A stretch of 64,000 bases of DNA. It comes from UBA10649 sp963749905. Its GTDB lineage: Bacteria > Actinomycetota > Actinomycetes > S36-B12. The position numbers were made by a program, and so were the translations under genes. Shown in pieces: positions 27,834 through 35,743 of the stretch. The stretch lies in assembly GCA_963749905.1 (NCBI GenBank), contig CAVVOF010000004.1, forward strand, positions 992,001 to 1,056,000, in the 5' to 3' direction. The notes under the pieces are model-generated. The model worked only from the letters and a program-made list of their open reading frames with translations. It did not search any database and was not told where the DNA came from. How positions within the stretch are numbered: the first letter of the stretch is position 1; every line of letters starts with the position of its first letter.

Positions 27834-28656
27834 CCGCGTCCGCCTGCCGCTCGGCTCGCCACCGCACCCAGGTCGTGACCAGCAGCGGCGACCCGATGTA
27901 GATGAACACCGCCACCAGCAGGTAGGTGTAGATGGCGAAGCTGACGCCGATCGGTCCGAAGCGCTGCGCCTGCTCCGCGAGATACGCGGCGAAGTAGACG
28001 GCGGCCCAGACCCCCATGGCGAGCCTTCCGATCCCGGCAACGAAGGCGGACGCCATCACGAGGCGCTCCGGCGCGGCCGGGACCAGCAGTCTCAGCGAGA
28101 TCACGTCGGCGAGGAACCAGGCGAGCAGCAGGCCCACCGCGGCAGCCACCGCTAGGAGGACGCCACCGTCGTCGCGAACCTGCCGAAGACTCGACGCAAC
28201 GACCATCAGCACCACCTGCAGCGCGATCCACACCAGGCCGCGCCAGTTCTGGCTCCTCTTCAGCACTGGTACCTCGAAGACCATCGCATACACCCGCGCG
28301 AGTCGACGAGACAGCGCAAAAGCTGAGACCAGCACCAGCACGATTGCCAGCAGTGACAGGGTCTGTTGGACCCGCGCCTCAGCGAAGAGTTGCCGGATCG
28401 TCGATCGCGTTGGCTCGTCGAGGCCGAATCGGTCTCCTACCTGGTCGGACACCACCGCGCCGAAGTCGCTGACGAAGATCGAGACGATGATGATGATCAG
28501 CGGCAGCAGCGCGATGAATGCCTGCGCCGCAAGACCGACTGCCCGCTCGAGCAGTTCCAGTTCCACGAAGCGGCGAACAACCGCGTACGGGTAGGAGTCC
28601 TCCACCCAATCGCGGGCGCGCGAGATCAACCCCGGTGGATCGGTCGCGTCAGGCAC
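27823..28656 (-). CDS. YihY/BrkB-family inner membrane protein
   Basis: A 277-residue protein with about six hydrophobic helices: LAAQAFIALLPLIIIIVSIF (residue 42), LSLLAIVLVLVSAFALSRRL, WIALQVVLMVVASSL, VAAAVGLLLAWFLADVISL and later segments, with the family's central Tyr/Gly-rich TYLLVAVFIYIGSPLL. The molecular function of this family is unknown. It overlaps the DDAH-like gene by 31 bp on the same strand, indicating one leftward operon. Confidence 0.78.
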   Translation of the reverse strand: MPDATDPPGLISRARDWVEDSYPYAVVRRFVELELLERAVGLAAQAFIALLPLIIIIVSIFVSDFGAVVSDQVGDRFGLDEPTRSTIRQLFAEARVQQTLSLLAIVLVLVSAFALSRRLARVYAMVFEVPVLKRSQNWRGLVWIALQVVLMVVASSLRQVRDDGGVLLAVAAAVGLLLAWFLADVISLRLLVPAAPERLVMASAFVAGIGRLAMGVWAAVYFAAYLAEQAQRFGPIGVSFAIYTYLLVAVFIYIGSPLLVTTWVRWRAERQADAVSR

Positions 28657-29486
28657 GTCGGGCCGCCTTCGCCCTTGTTGATCTCGCTTGCCTCGTACTC
28701 GTGCACCTCGACCCCGTGATCGCGCAGGGCCTTGGCGGTGGAGGAGTTGCCCAACGGCATGATCACGACTCCCGGAGCGACCGCCAGGATGTTGCAGCCC
28801 AGGGAGACGTAGTCCTCGTCCGCGACCTCGATGGTCTCGATCCCGCGCTCCGCGAGGGCTTGGAGCAGGGCGACAGGCGCGAGCCGCGGGTACACGACGG
28901 CCAGGTTCTCCCGTACCGGGGAGACGACCGACATCAGGTGCAAGCAGAACTCCGGCCCCTGGTCGTGCGGCAGGTCGAAGGCTTCGACCGCGATGCCTGC
29001 AGGCGCCAGCACCGCCCTGATCTGATCGATCGCCGCCTGGTTGGTCCGGTAGCTGCGACCGACTGCGAGCGTCGTCTCGTCCAGCCAGAACATATCCCCG
29101 CCATCGGCAGTTGCGGGCGCGGTCAGCCTGCCCACCAGCGGGACACCGAGGTCCTGCAGCTGCGTCGACAGCAACGGCGGTTCGCCGCGACGGGCGACCT
29201 TGGCGCCACGGAACTCGATCACGCCAGTCGGCACGACGAAGGCCGGGTCGTAGGTGAAGATCGCATCGGGCATGTCGTCGGCTGGTTCCAGCACCTCTAC
29301 CTGGCAGCCGAGCTTCCGCAGCAAGGAGACGAAGTCCGCATGCTGACGGGCTAGTCGATCGAGGTCGAGGGGCTCGGCCCAGTGGGCCGCCGGATAGTCA
29401 CCTCGATGCGACGGCGGGCGCACGGCAACGCGTCGCAGAGGGGCCACCATGGATCGGACTCCGTACTCCCCAGTGGGTGTCGTCAT
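28626..29486 (-). CDS. ddaH: Dimethylargininase-like amidinotransferase-fold hydrolase
   Basis: A 286-residue protein of the arginine deiminase/DDAH superfamily. Visible motifs are ADDMPDAIFTYDPAFV, ATADGGDMFWLDETTLAVG, FDLPHDQGPEFCLHLMSVV (catalytic His) and the C-terminal GGPTCLTRPI (catalytic Cys). The length fits DDAH rather than arginine deiminase. It would hydrolyse methylated arginine or a close analogue to citrulline and an amine. It overlaps both neighbours (4 bp and 31 bp), which ties it to two membrane proteins. Confidence 0.82.
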   Translation of the reverse strand: MTTPTGEYGVRSMVAPLRRVAVRPPSHRGDYPAAHWAEPLDLDRLARQHADFVSLLRKLGCQVEVLEPADDMPDAIFTYDPAFVVPTGVIEFRGAKVARRGEPPLLSTQLQDLGVPLVGRLTAPATADGGDMFWLDETTLAVGRSYRTNQAAIDQIRAVLAPAGIAVEAFDLPHDQGPEFCLHLMSVVSPVRENLAVVYPRLAPVALLQALAERGIETIEVADEDYVSLGCNILAVAPGVVIMPLGNSSTAKALRDHGVEVHEYEASEINKGEGGPTCLTRPIHRG

Positions 29487-29950
29487 CGTCCGTTGCTCCT
29501 ATCGATGATGCGTTGAAGTCGGAACCGATTGTTCCTCAGGACGAGGATGAAGGGGAGGTTTCCGAGCGTGACTACGGCCACGAAGGCGAGCGCCAGCCAC
29601 CATGGGTTGAAGAGGATCAGGATGAAGGACAGCGCAATCGACCACCAGTGCACCCACTCCGCCCGCCGGACCTCCCGAAGGTACCCGGCCAACTGGCTGG
29701 CACTCGTACCCGGCAGCGCAGCCTTGCTGCGGCCCCCGAATCTCGCGCCCATCTCCGGCAGCCGACGGGCGAACTGGGCCACGCCCAACCGCCGGTAGAA
29801 CCCAGCGGTCTCCCACGGCCAGCGGGCGAGCGGAAACGTGTCGTTGCCGAGCCAGCTGTCGGGCCAGCGCGGCGCGGAAGCGCCCACGCCTACGGACAGC
29901 GACACCACTACGAGTATGTCGACGAGGACGAGCACGACGGCACGGCTCAC
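29483..29950 (-). CDS. CrtO-like (glycosyl-diaponeurosporenoate acyltransferase-like) membrane protein
   Basis: A protein of about 155 residues. It has a first hydrophobic segment, then the stretch GFYRRLGVAQFARRLPEMG and the end TLGNLPFILVLRNNRFRLQR, which match the small membrane acyltransferase family typified by staphylococcal CrtO; two hydrophobic helices lie between. Carotenoid acylation is known only for a few members, and no carotenoid genes are nearby, so the substrate is open. GTG 29950 begins two nt after the tRNA-Ser 3' end, leaving almost no leader; a later GTG is possible. Confidence 0.6.
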   Translation of the reverse strand: MSRAVVLVLVDILVVVSLSVGVGASAPRWPDSWLGNDTFPLARWPWETAGFYRRLGVAQFARRLPEMGARFGGRSKAALPGTSASQLAGYLREVRRAEWVHWWSIALSFILILFNPWWLALAFVAVVTLGNLPFILVLRNNRFRLQRIIDRSNGR

Positions 29951-29951
29951 G

Positions 29952-30036
29952 CGGCGAGGGAGGGATTTGAACCCCCGGAGGGTTTCCCCTCGGGCGCTTT
30001 CAAGGCGCCTGCAATCGGCCGCTCTGCCACCTCGCC
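29952..30036 (-). tRNA. tRNA-Ser (anticodon UGA)
   Basis: A class II tRNA with acceptor stem GGCGAGG/CCTCGCC, discriminator G, anticodon stem GGCGC/GCGCC around loop CTTGAAA (anticodon TGA), a long variable arm and a T-arm with GGTTCAAATCC. CCA is not encoded. It lies immediately upstream of the CrtO-like gene and may share its transcript. Confidence 0.95.
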
Positions 30037-30056
30037 CAGTGGGGACAACCGTAGTG

Positions 30057-31825
30057 TCAGGAGTCGGATGCGTCCGCAATCGGGTCGGTGGACGGGACGA
30101 AGTCGACGTACTCGTCCGTCACGGCCAGCAGGGACCAGCGGCTGCCATCGAGTCCGACGAGCGTGTATGACGGGAGCATGAGCACGCTGCCGTCCGGCTG
30201 CCAGTACTGGGCGAGGCCGAGCGTCGCCTCCGTCACCACCACATCGTCGACGCGGACGACCAGCCCGGGCAGTCCGGTGGCCGGCTCCGTGCTCGAATCC
30301 GACGCCTCCTCGGAGGCGACACCGAGGTCGGGCGTCTCGGACGCCACGGCCGCGGAGGACTCGGGACCGAAGGTGGGATCCGCTGATTCCGCCGCGTCGG
30401 AGGGGGTGACTTCCGCGGACGCGCTGGGCGCCTGCTCCGATGCCACGGGCGACTCCGGGCTCACCGTCGGCTCGTCGGACGTCTCGACCAGGGGAGCCTG
30501 CGCCTGGCCATCAGGCGACGCCTCGACGAGGGTCGCGCCCAAGGTCCACCAGGGCGGCGTGTTCGAGCGAGCGACGGCGCTGGCCGCCCCGACCACGTCG
30601 TAGGTGCCGGCGGGCTCCAGGGCGGCCGAGAAGCCAGCCGCCTCCACGACGGAACCCTCCGGATCGAAGGCGATCAGCCACCGCAGTTGCGTGCGCTGAT
30701 CGGCGATCAGCTGCCAGGCGGTGACCGCCGTCCGGTCGAAGTAGCGATCGACCTGCCAGTCCACGGCAGTGGTGTCCACGCCGATGCCGGAGAGCAGGGT
30801 GTTCGCGAGGTCGATGGCGTCCGCCGGCTCCAGCTGCTGGCCCGGGACGGGCGCTGACAGGCGCTCAGGATCGCGGAAGGTCCACGAGAAGAGCGCGTCG
30901 TCGTTGACCACGACAGTGGCAGCGCCCTCCCGGCCGACGGTCCAGCTGTCTCCCTGCTGAACGGCCGATCCCCTTACCCCGAAGGTCGAACCGAGCACGG
31001 CGGCGATCTGACCACCGCTGATGCCGGAGTTCACCAAGTGGTATCCGCTCGCCGCACCAGCAGTGTCGTCGAGGCCGACGGCCGCCGTCAGCACGGCCGT
31101 CGGAGCACCGAGCGCCTGCTGCCGCACACTCAGGATCGGTGCGATGGTGGACGGCATCGCGCCCGTCGGCATCGGCTCGACGTCCGCCGACTCCTCGACG
31201 ACCGGTTCGCCTTGGACGACGATGTCGGGACCCGGTGCGGAGGACCGACCGTAGGCAAAGCCGGCGAGCGCGGCCCCGGCCAGGATCGCGACCGACGCGA
31301 CGACGGCGAGGACGGTACGGGCCACCGAACGGCCCGGCGCCGCGTGCGCGGGACCGTCCGTGGTCACCGCAGCGGGCGGGACTGCCTCCGTGGTCGCGGC
31401 TTCCGCAGCGGTCGTCGCTTCGACAGCCGGCTCGGCACTGGCCTGCGACTCGTCTGCGGCGACTGTCTCGGGTCCGGTCTCGACCGACGTGGGCTCCGGC
31501 TCCGTGTCCGTCTCGGCGTCGGGCTCGGCCGCGCTCGGCCACCGGCTCCTGGTCTCGGCGTCCGGCTCGGAACTGGCCTCCGGCTCCGGCTCGGCGTCCG
31601 GCTCGACCGACGTGGGCTCCGGCTCCGGCTCGGCTCCGGCTGCTGCTCCTCCGCGGCCACGCCCTCCGGCTCCTCGGCTGCCGCGTCGTCGCGGACCACC
31701 GGGATCTCCTGCGTGACGTCGCTGCCCGAGGCTGAGCCAGCACCCGTGACGACCCCCTCGGCCCCCGTGTCGGCCGGCGTCGGCGTTACGCCCGACGTCT
31801 CCTCCGGTGTGGCGTCGTCACCCAC
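30057..31825 (-). pseudogene. Glu/Pro-rich single-pass membrane protein, frameshifted
   Basis: GTG 31825 (AGGAGAGG upstream) starts an acidic cytoplasmic region ending in PEGVAAEEQQPEP. One missing base near 31631 in a GGCTC/CGGCT repeat track would join it to a second frame reading EPEPTSVEPDAEPEPEASSE and onward. After this come one transmembrane helix (SVARTVLAVVASVAILAGA) and an exported region of about 400 residues with a long Ser/Glu/Pro linker. No family is recognised. The low-complexity repeats could cause a true slippage or an assembly error. Total length would be about 589 residues. Confidence 0.6.
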
Positions 31826-31914
31826 GAACCTCTCCTGTCCTCGAAGTCATCGTTCCATCATGCGGGCTAATCGAACCATCTCGCCGGATCTCCCCCTCCT
31901 CGTCGTGGCGCTCA

Positions 31915-31986
31915 TCCCCGTCTGTCTTGAGGTTGGTGGTCGCAAAACGTACGTTTTGCGACCACCAACCTCAAGACAGACGGGGA
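31915..31986. repeat. Perfect 72-bp palindrome without spacer
   Basis: Two exact complementary arms of 36 bp meet at an ACGT centre (31949-31952). The left arm contains TCTTGAGGTTGGTGGTCGC. It lies between the flippase stop (31998) and the GTG of the membrane protein gene (31825), both on the minus strand, and has no T tract on either side. It could be an extreme terminator, a cruciform site or an assembly artefact. Confidence 0.85.
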
Positions 31987-31997
31987 AAGGGTGGGCG

Positions 31998-33224
31998 CTA
32001 CTCGGCGGACTCGACGGGGATGGGCACGGACGGCGACTGCCGACGGTCCATGATCAGGCCGACGACGGTCAGCACCAGGGAGACCGCCACCACCGTCGTC
32101 ACGATCTCGATCAGCGAGTCGTGCCGCCAGAACACCACCAGGCCGACCAGGACCACGAGGGCAGCCCAGACCGCCACCACGGCCCGGCGATCCTGGGTGG
32201 CCAGCCGGGCGTAGAGCAGGACCTGCACGAGCGCGAAGGCCGAGCCCTCGAGTGCGAACAGCCACGCCTCAGAGCCGAGCTCGGTGTACTGAGCACCGCC
32301 GAGGATCCGGATGACGAGGTCGCCGAACAGGTAGCTGAACGTGATGATGACCGCGCCGACCATGGCCGTCAGGCCCGTGGCCAGATAGACCGTCCGGTTG
32401 TTCCGTCCGGCGGTCATCTTCGGGAACAGCACGATGATGATGGCGTTGGGCAGGAAGAACGCGATCTTGGCGAGCAGCACGCCGACGGAGTACTCGCCGG
32501 ACTCCGCCTCCGTCAGGAAGACGCGTGCAAGCAGGACGTCGACATTGGTCAAGGTGAACAGCACTGCCAGCGCATGGACGACGTGCCCGAACTCGGCCGC
32601 CACTCCGGGGGCGAGCTTGGGCGCCCACGCGCCCGGACAGATCAGTCGGTAGGCGATGAAGGCACCGACCGCGCACCCGACCAGGACGCCGATGCCGACC
32701 CCGACCACGCTGGAGAGCACGACCACGCCGACGACACCGCCCAGGGCCCGGCCCACGCCGTTCGCGATGAAGGCCCAGGACAGCCGGGCATGCTCCTCAC
32801 GTCCTTGCGCGATGCCCATCGCCGCCGACCCGATCACCACGAAGCCGATGGACGCGATGCCGGTGGCGACGGCGAGCGGGGCGATCGTGAACAGACTGCC
32901 GAGGGGCCAGGCGGCGCCGACGCCGATCAGCATGATGACCGCCGCGATGATCACCGACAGCCGGATGGCCTGACCCTCGGCGTCGGCACGGTCCTCGACA
33001 GCCACCGCCACGCGTCGGGCGGTGAGCGCCTGCATCGCGATACCGACGGTGCTGATGATCACCAGCAACCCCAGCAGGGCGCCGAGCGCCCCGAAGGCCT
33101 CCGGCGCGAGAACACGGGCCGCCACCATGCTCAGCAGGTAGGCGGCTCCGTTGCCGACGAGCGTGGCGAAGCCGACGAAGATCAGACCCTTGGCGAGCGT
33201 GCGCCGGTGGGTCGGGTAGCTCAC
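31998..33224 (-). CDS. MOP-superfamily polysaccharide flippase-like protein
   Basis: A 408-residue membrane protein with about twelve hydrophobic helices. It begins with the typical LIFVGFATLVGNGAAYLLSM and ARVLAPEAFGALGALLGL, then RALGGVVGVVVLSSVVG and the conserved NVDVLLARVFLTEAESGEYS of Wzx/oligosaccharide flippases. It probably moves lipid-linked sugars across the membrane. It is far from the polysaccharide locus at 50-63 kb but could serve it, since no Wzx is seen there. The 72-bp palindrome lies 11 bp after its stop. Confidence 0.82.
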   Translation of the reverse strand: MSYPTHRRTLAKGLIFVGFATLVGNGAAYLLSMVAARVLAPEAFGALGALLGLLVIISTVGIAMQALTARRVAVAVEDRADAEGQAIRLSVIIAAVIMLIGVGAAWPLGSLFTIAPLAVATGIASIGFVVIGSAAMGIAQGREEHARLSWAFIANGVGRALGGVVGVVVLSSVVGVGIGVLVGCAVGAFIAYRLICPGAWAPKLAPGVAAEFGHVVHALAVLFTLTNVDVLLARVFLTEAESGEYSVGVLLAKIAFFLPNAIIIVLFPKMTAGRNNRTVYLATGLTAMVGAVIITFSYLFGDLVIRILGGAQYTELGSEAWLFALEGSAFALVQVLLYARLATQDRRAVVAVWAALVVLVGLVVFWRHDSLIEIVTTVVAVSLVLTVVGLIMDRRQSPSVPIPVESAE

Positions 33225-33319
33225 GCGGTCACCCTAGCGCCGACGACGAGCACGCACCTGTCGCGCAACCCGGCGACGTGGCGCGAGCCAGCCGGACCCG
33301 TACCCTTGAGTGGCAAGCC

Positions 33320-34693
33320 CTACGCGGGGACCTTCGGCAGCGTGGTCAGCGCCTCGGCGAACCGCTCCTCGCTGACCTCCTCGTCGACCATCGAGCCGCT
33401 CAGGTAACTGTCGTACGCGGCCAGATCGAAGTGGCCATGTCCGCACAGTGCGGTCAGGATCACCGTCTCCTCGCCGGTCTCCTTCGCCTTCAGCGCCTCT
33501 CGGATCGCCATCGCGAGCGCATGCGTCGGCTCGGGCGCCGGGACGATGCCCTCGGTGCGGGCGAACTGGACGGCGGCCGCGAAGCACTCCGTCTGCGGCA
33601 CCGCGACGGCGTCCAGCAGGCCTTCCTCGTACACGTGGGAGATCAACGGCGCCATGCCGTGATAGCGCAGGCCGCCGGCGTGGATGGGATCCGGGATGAA
33701 GTCGTGGCCCAGCGTGTGCATCTTCATCAGCGGGGTCATGCCCGCCGTGTCGCCGAAGTCGTACGCGTACACGCCCTTGGTGAGCGACGGGCAGGACGAC
33801 GGCTCGACCGCGAGGATCCGCGGATTGATCTTGCCGGCGAGCTTCTCCCGCATGAAGGGGAAGGACAGGCCTGCGAAGTTGGAGCCACCGCCCGTGCAGC
33901 CGACGATCAGGGTCGGGGTGTCCCCGGCCATCTCCATCTGCAGGAGTGCCTCCTCGCCGATGATCGTCTGGTGCAGCAGCACGTGGTTGAGGACCGAGCC
34001 CAGCGCGTAGCGGGTGTTCGGATCCTTGGCCGCCACCTCGACCGCCTCGGAGATGGCGATGCCCAGCGAGCCGGACCAGTTCTTCGGGTCGGCGGCGAGC
34101 TGGCGCCCCACCTCGGTGAGGTCGGACGGCGAGCGGTGCACGGTGGCACCGAACGCCTCGATCATCAGCCGCCGATACGGCTTGGAGTCGTAGGACGCCC
34201 CGACCTGCCACACCTCGCAGTCGATGCCGTACAGCGCACACGCGAAGGACAGCGCGGTGCCCCACTGGCCGGCCCCCGTCTCGGTGGTCAGCCGGGTCGT
34301 GCCTTCCTTCTTGTTGTAGTAGGCCTGCGGCACCGACGTGTTGGTCTTGTGCGAGCCGGCCGGCGAGACGCCCTCGTACTTGTAGTAGATGCGTGCCGGG
34401 GTGCCCAGCGCCTTCTCCAGGCGGTGCGCACGGAACAGCGGGGACGGCCGCCACTGCCGGTAGACGTCCAGCACCCCACCCGGGATGTCGATGTACCGCT
34501 CCTGCGAGACCTCCTGGAGGATCAGGTCCATCGGGAACAGGGGCGCAAGGTCGTCCGGACCGACGGGGTCCATCCGGCCGGGGTGAAGGGGCGGGGGCGG
34601 AGGTGTGGGGAGGTCGGCGAGCAGGTTGTACCAGGTCGTCGGCATCTGGTCCTCGGTGAGGACGTACTTGTGCTGGCGGATGGTGTCGTCCAT
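33320..34693 (-). CDS. TrpB-like pyridoxal-phosphate protein (TrpB2 class)
   Basis: A 457-residue PLP enzyme of the divergent tryptophan synthase beta class. The PLP lysine is in AGSHKTNTSVPQAYYN and the phosphate-binding glycines are in VGCTGGGSNFAGLSFP; also conserved are LTTETGAGQWGTALSF and LRYHGMAPLISHVYEEGL. Such stand-alone TrpB2 proteins make tryptophan from serine and indole or act on related substrates. No other trp gene is present, so it is an orphan. It is divergent from the riboswitch-controlled NlpC/P60 gene. Confidence 0.9.
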   Translation of the reverse strand: MDDTIRQHKYVLTEDQMPTTWYNLLADLPTPPPPPLHPGRMDPVGPDDLAPLFPMDLILQEVSQERYIDIPGGVLDVYRQWRPSPLFRAHRLEKALGTPARIYYKYEGVSPAGSHKTNTSVPQAYYNKKEGTTRLTTETGAGQWGTALSFACALYGIDCEVWQVGASYDSKPYRRLMIEAFGATVHRSPSDLTEVGRQLAADPKNWSGSLGIAISEAVEVAAKDPNTRYALGSVLNHVLLHQTIIGEEALLQMEMAGDTPTLIVGCTGGGSNFAGLSFPFMREKLAGKINPRILAVEPSSCPSLTKGVYAYDFGDTAGMTPLMKMHTLGHDFIPDPIHAGGLRYHGMAPLISHVYEEGLLDAVAVPQTECFAAAVQFARTEGIVPAPEPTHALAMAIREALKAKETGEETVILTALCGHGHFDLAAYDSYLSGSMVDEEVSEERFAEALTTLPKVPA

Positions 34694-34800
34694 TGCTGCC
34701 TCCTCGGGTGCGTGTTCGGGACGCTAGCGCCGCCTCGTGGGCGCTGCACGGGATTCCGGCACCTTGTTACCGATGGGGCCAATGTGACGAACGGGACTGC

Positions 34801-34818
34801 TTGTGAGGCCCCTCACAA
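34801..34818. promoter_or_regulatory. CRP/GlxR-type operator
   Basis: TTGTGAGGCCCCTCACAA is a perfect 18-bp inverted repeat that fits TGTGA-N6-TCACA, the site of cAMP-receptor-family regulators. It lies 108 bp before trpB2 and about 60 bp upstream of the likely promoter for the riboswitch transcript. In other actinobacteria cell-wall hydrolase (rpf) genes are known targets of this regulator family. Confidence 0.65.
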
Positions 34819-34899
34819 TCCCTGCAGCACGCGTCCGCATTCCGGCTGCGACATTTCCGTGACCTTTCCGTGACCTCGTACCGTCATGGAGTCATCGGT

Positions 34900-35068
34900 C
34901 CTGCCTCGACACCCGTCGGGGGCCGATGACCTGCCGAATCGGGGCGCACACACCCGCGCCCGTACCGGGGACCCACCGGCCGCACGCGGCCACGGGGCGA
35001 ATCCGCGCCACCATGCGGTAGGGCACCTTCACGCCCGAGCCCGTCAGCTCACCTGGGAGGCAGTCGTC
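34900..35068 (+). promoter_or_regulatory. Cyclic di-AMP riboswitch (ydaO/yuaA type)
   Basis: The leader of the NlpC/P60 gene has the conserved blocks of this class in order: GGGGACCCA (34967-34975), GGGGCGAATCC (34994-35004), GGTAGGGCACC (35017-35027) and CCCGAGCCCGTCAGCTCACC (about 35034-35053). In this class c-di-AMP binding lowers expression. The ribosome site AAGGAG (35070-35075) lies just after the aptamer. The 5' boundary is approximate. Confidence 0.85.
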
Positions 35069-35082
35069 GAAGGAGTCGTTCC

Positions 35083-35706
35083 ATGCGCGCTGCCGTGCGC
35101 CTTCCCCTGCTCGTCCTGACACTGCTCGTCGCCCTGGCTGCCGGTCTGCTGACCGCCACTCACATGGCGCGCGCGGAGCAGCCCGCCAACCACCCGGTCC
35201 CGGCGATCGACCCCGTCCCCGCGGTCGAGACCCTCGTCGTCGTCGACACGTCGATCTCCGTGGCCCGCGCCAACAAGGCCAACGCACGACGGCTGGCCCT
35301 GCACGCCAAGGCCGTGCGCGCGGCCCAGATCCAGCAGACCCGGACCAAGATCGTGACCGTCGCCCGCAAGCAGCTCGGCGACCGCTACTCCGCCGGCTCC
35401 TCCGGCCCGCACGCCTTCGACTGCTCCGGCCTGACCCGCTACGTCTACAAGACGGTCACCGGCAAGGAGCTGCCGCACAACTCGCGCGCCCAGTACGGCA
35501 ACGTCAAGAAGATCTCGAAGAAGCAGGCGAAGCCCGGCGACCTCGTGTTCTTCTTCCGGGGCGGCGCACACCACGTCGGCATCTACATCGGCAAGGGCCG
35601 CATGATCGATGCGCGCGGCTACGGCGACGGCGTCAAGGTCAGCCCGATCTCCGGCTCCTGGTGGGGTCGCTCCTACTCGGGCATGGGGCGCATCCTGCCG
35701 GCCTGA
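35083..35706 (+). CDS. Secreted NlpC/P60 peptidoglycan hydrolase
   Basis: A 207-residue exported protein. It has a signal peptide or N-terminal anchor (VRLPLLVLTLLVALAAGLLT), a helical linker (residues 65-90) and an NlpC/P60 domain of about 110 residues. The catalytic Cys is in FDCSGLTRYVYK, His in AHHVGIYIG, and KPGDLVFFFRGG is the usual preceding strand. It cleaves stem-peptide bonds in the cell wall. Control appears to be by a c-di-AMP riboswitch and possibly a CRP-type regulator. Confidence 0.92.
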   Translation: MRAAVRLPLLVLTLLVALAAGLLTATHMARAEQPANHPVPAIDPVPAVETLVVVDTSISVARANKANARRLALHAKAVRAAQIQQTRTKIVTVARKQLGDRYSAGSSGPHAFDCSGLTRYVYKTVTGKELPHNSRAQYGNVKKISKKQAKPGDLVFFFRGGAHHVGIYIGKGRMIDARGYGDGVKVSPISGSWWGRSYSGMGRILPA

Positions 35707-35743
35707 CGCCCCGACGGGTCAGGCACGACGCCAGACACGCGCA

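Noticed and set aside
17653..30036. Integrative element attached to a tRNA gene
   Set aside because: No integrase gene and no repeated tRNA 3' end was found near the three tRNA genes.
31038..33407. Long plus-strand open frame of nearly 800 codons
   Set aside because: It is antisense to the membrane protein and flippase genes and is rich in Asp/His/Arg with no motif; a GC-driven shadow.
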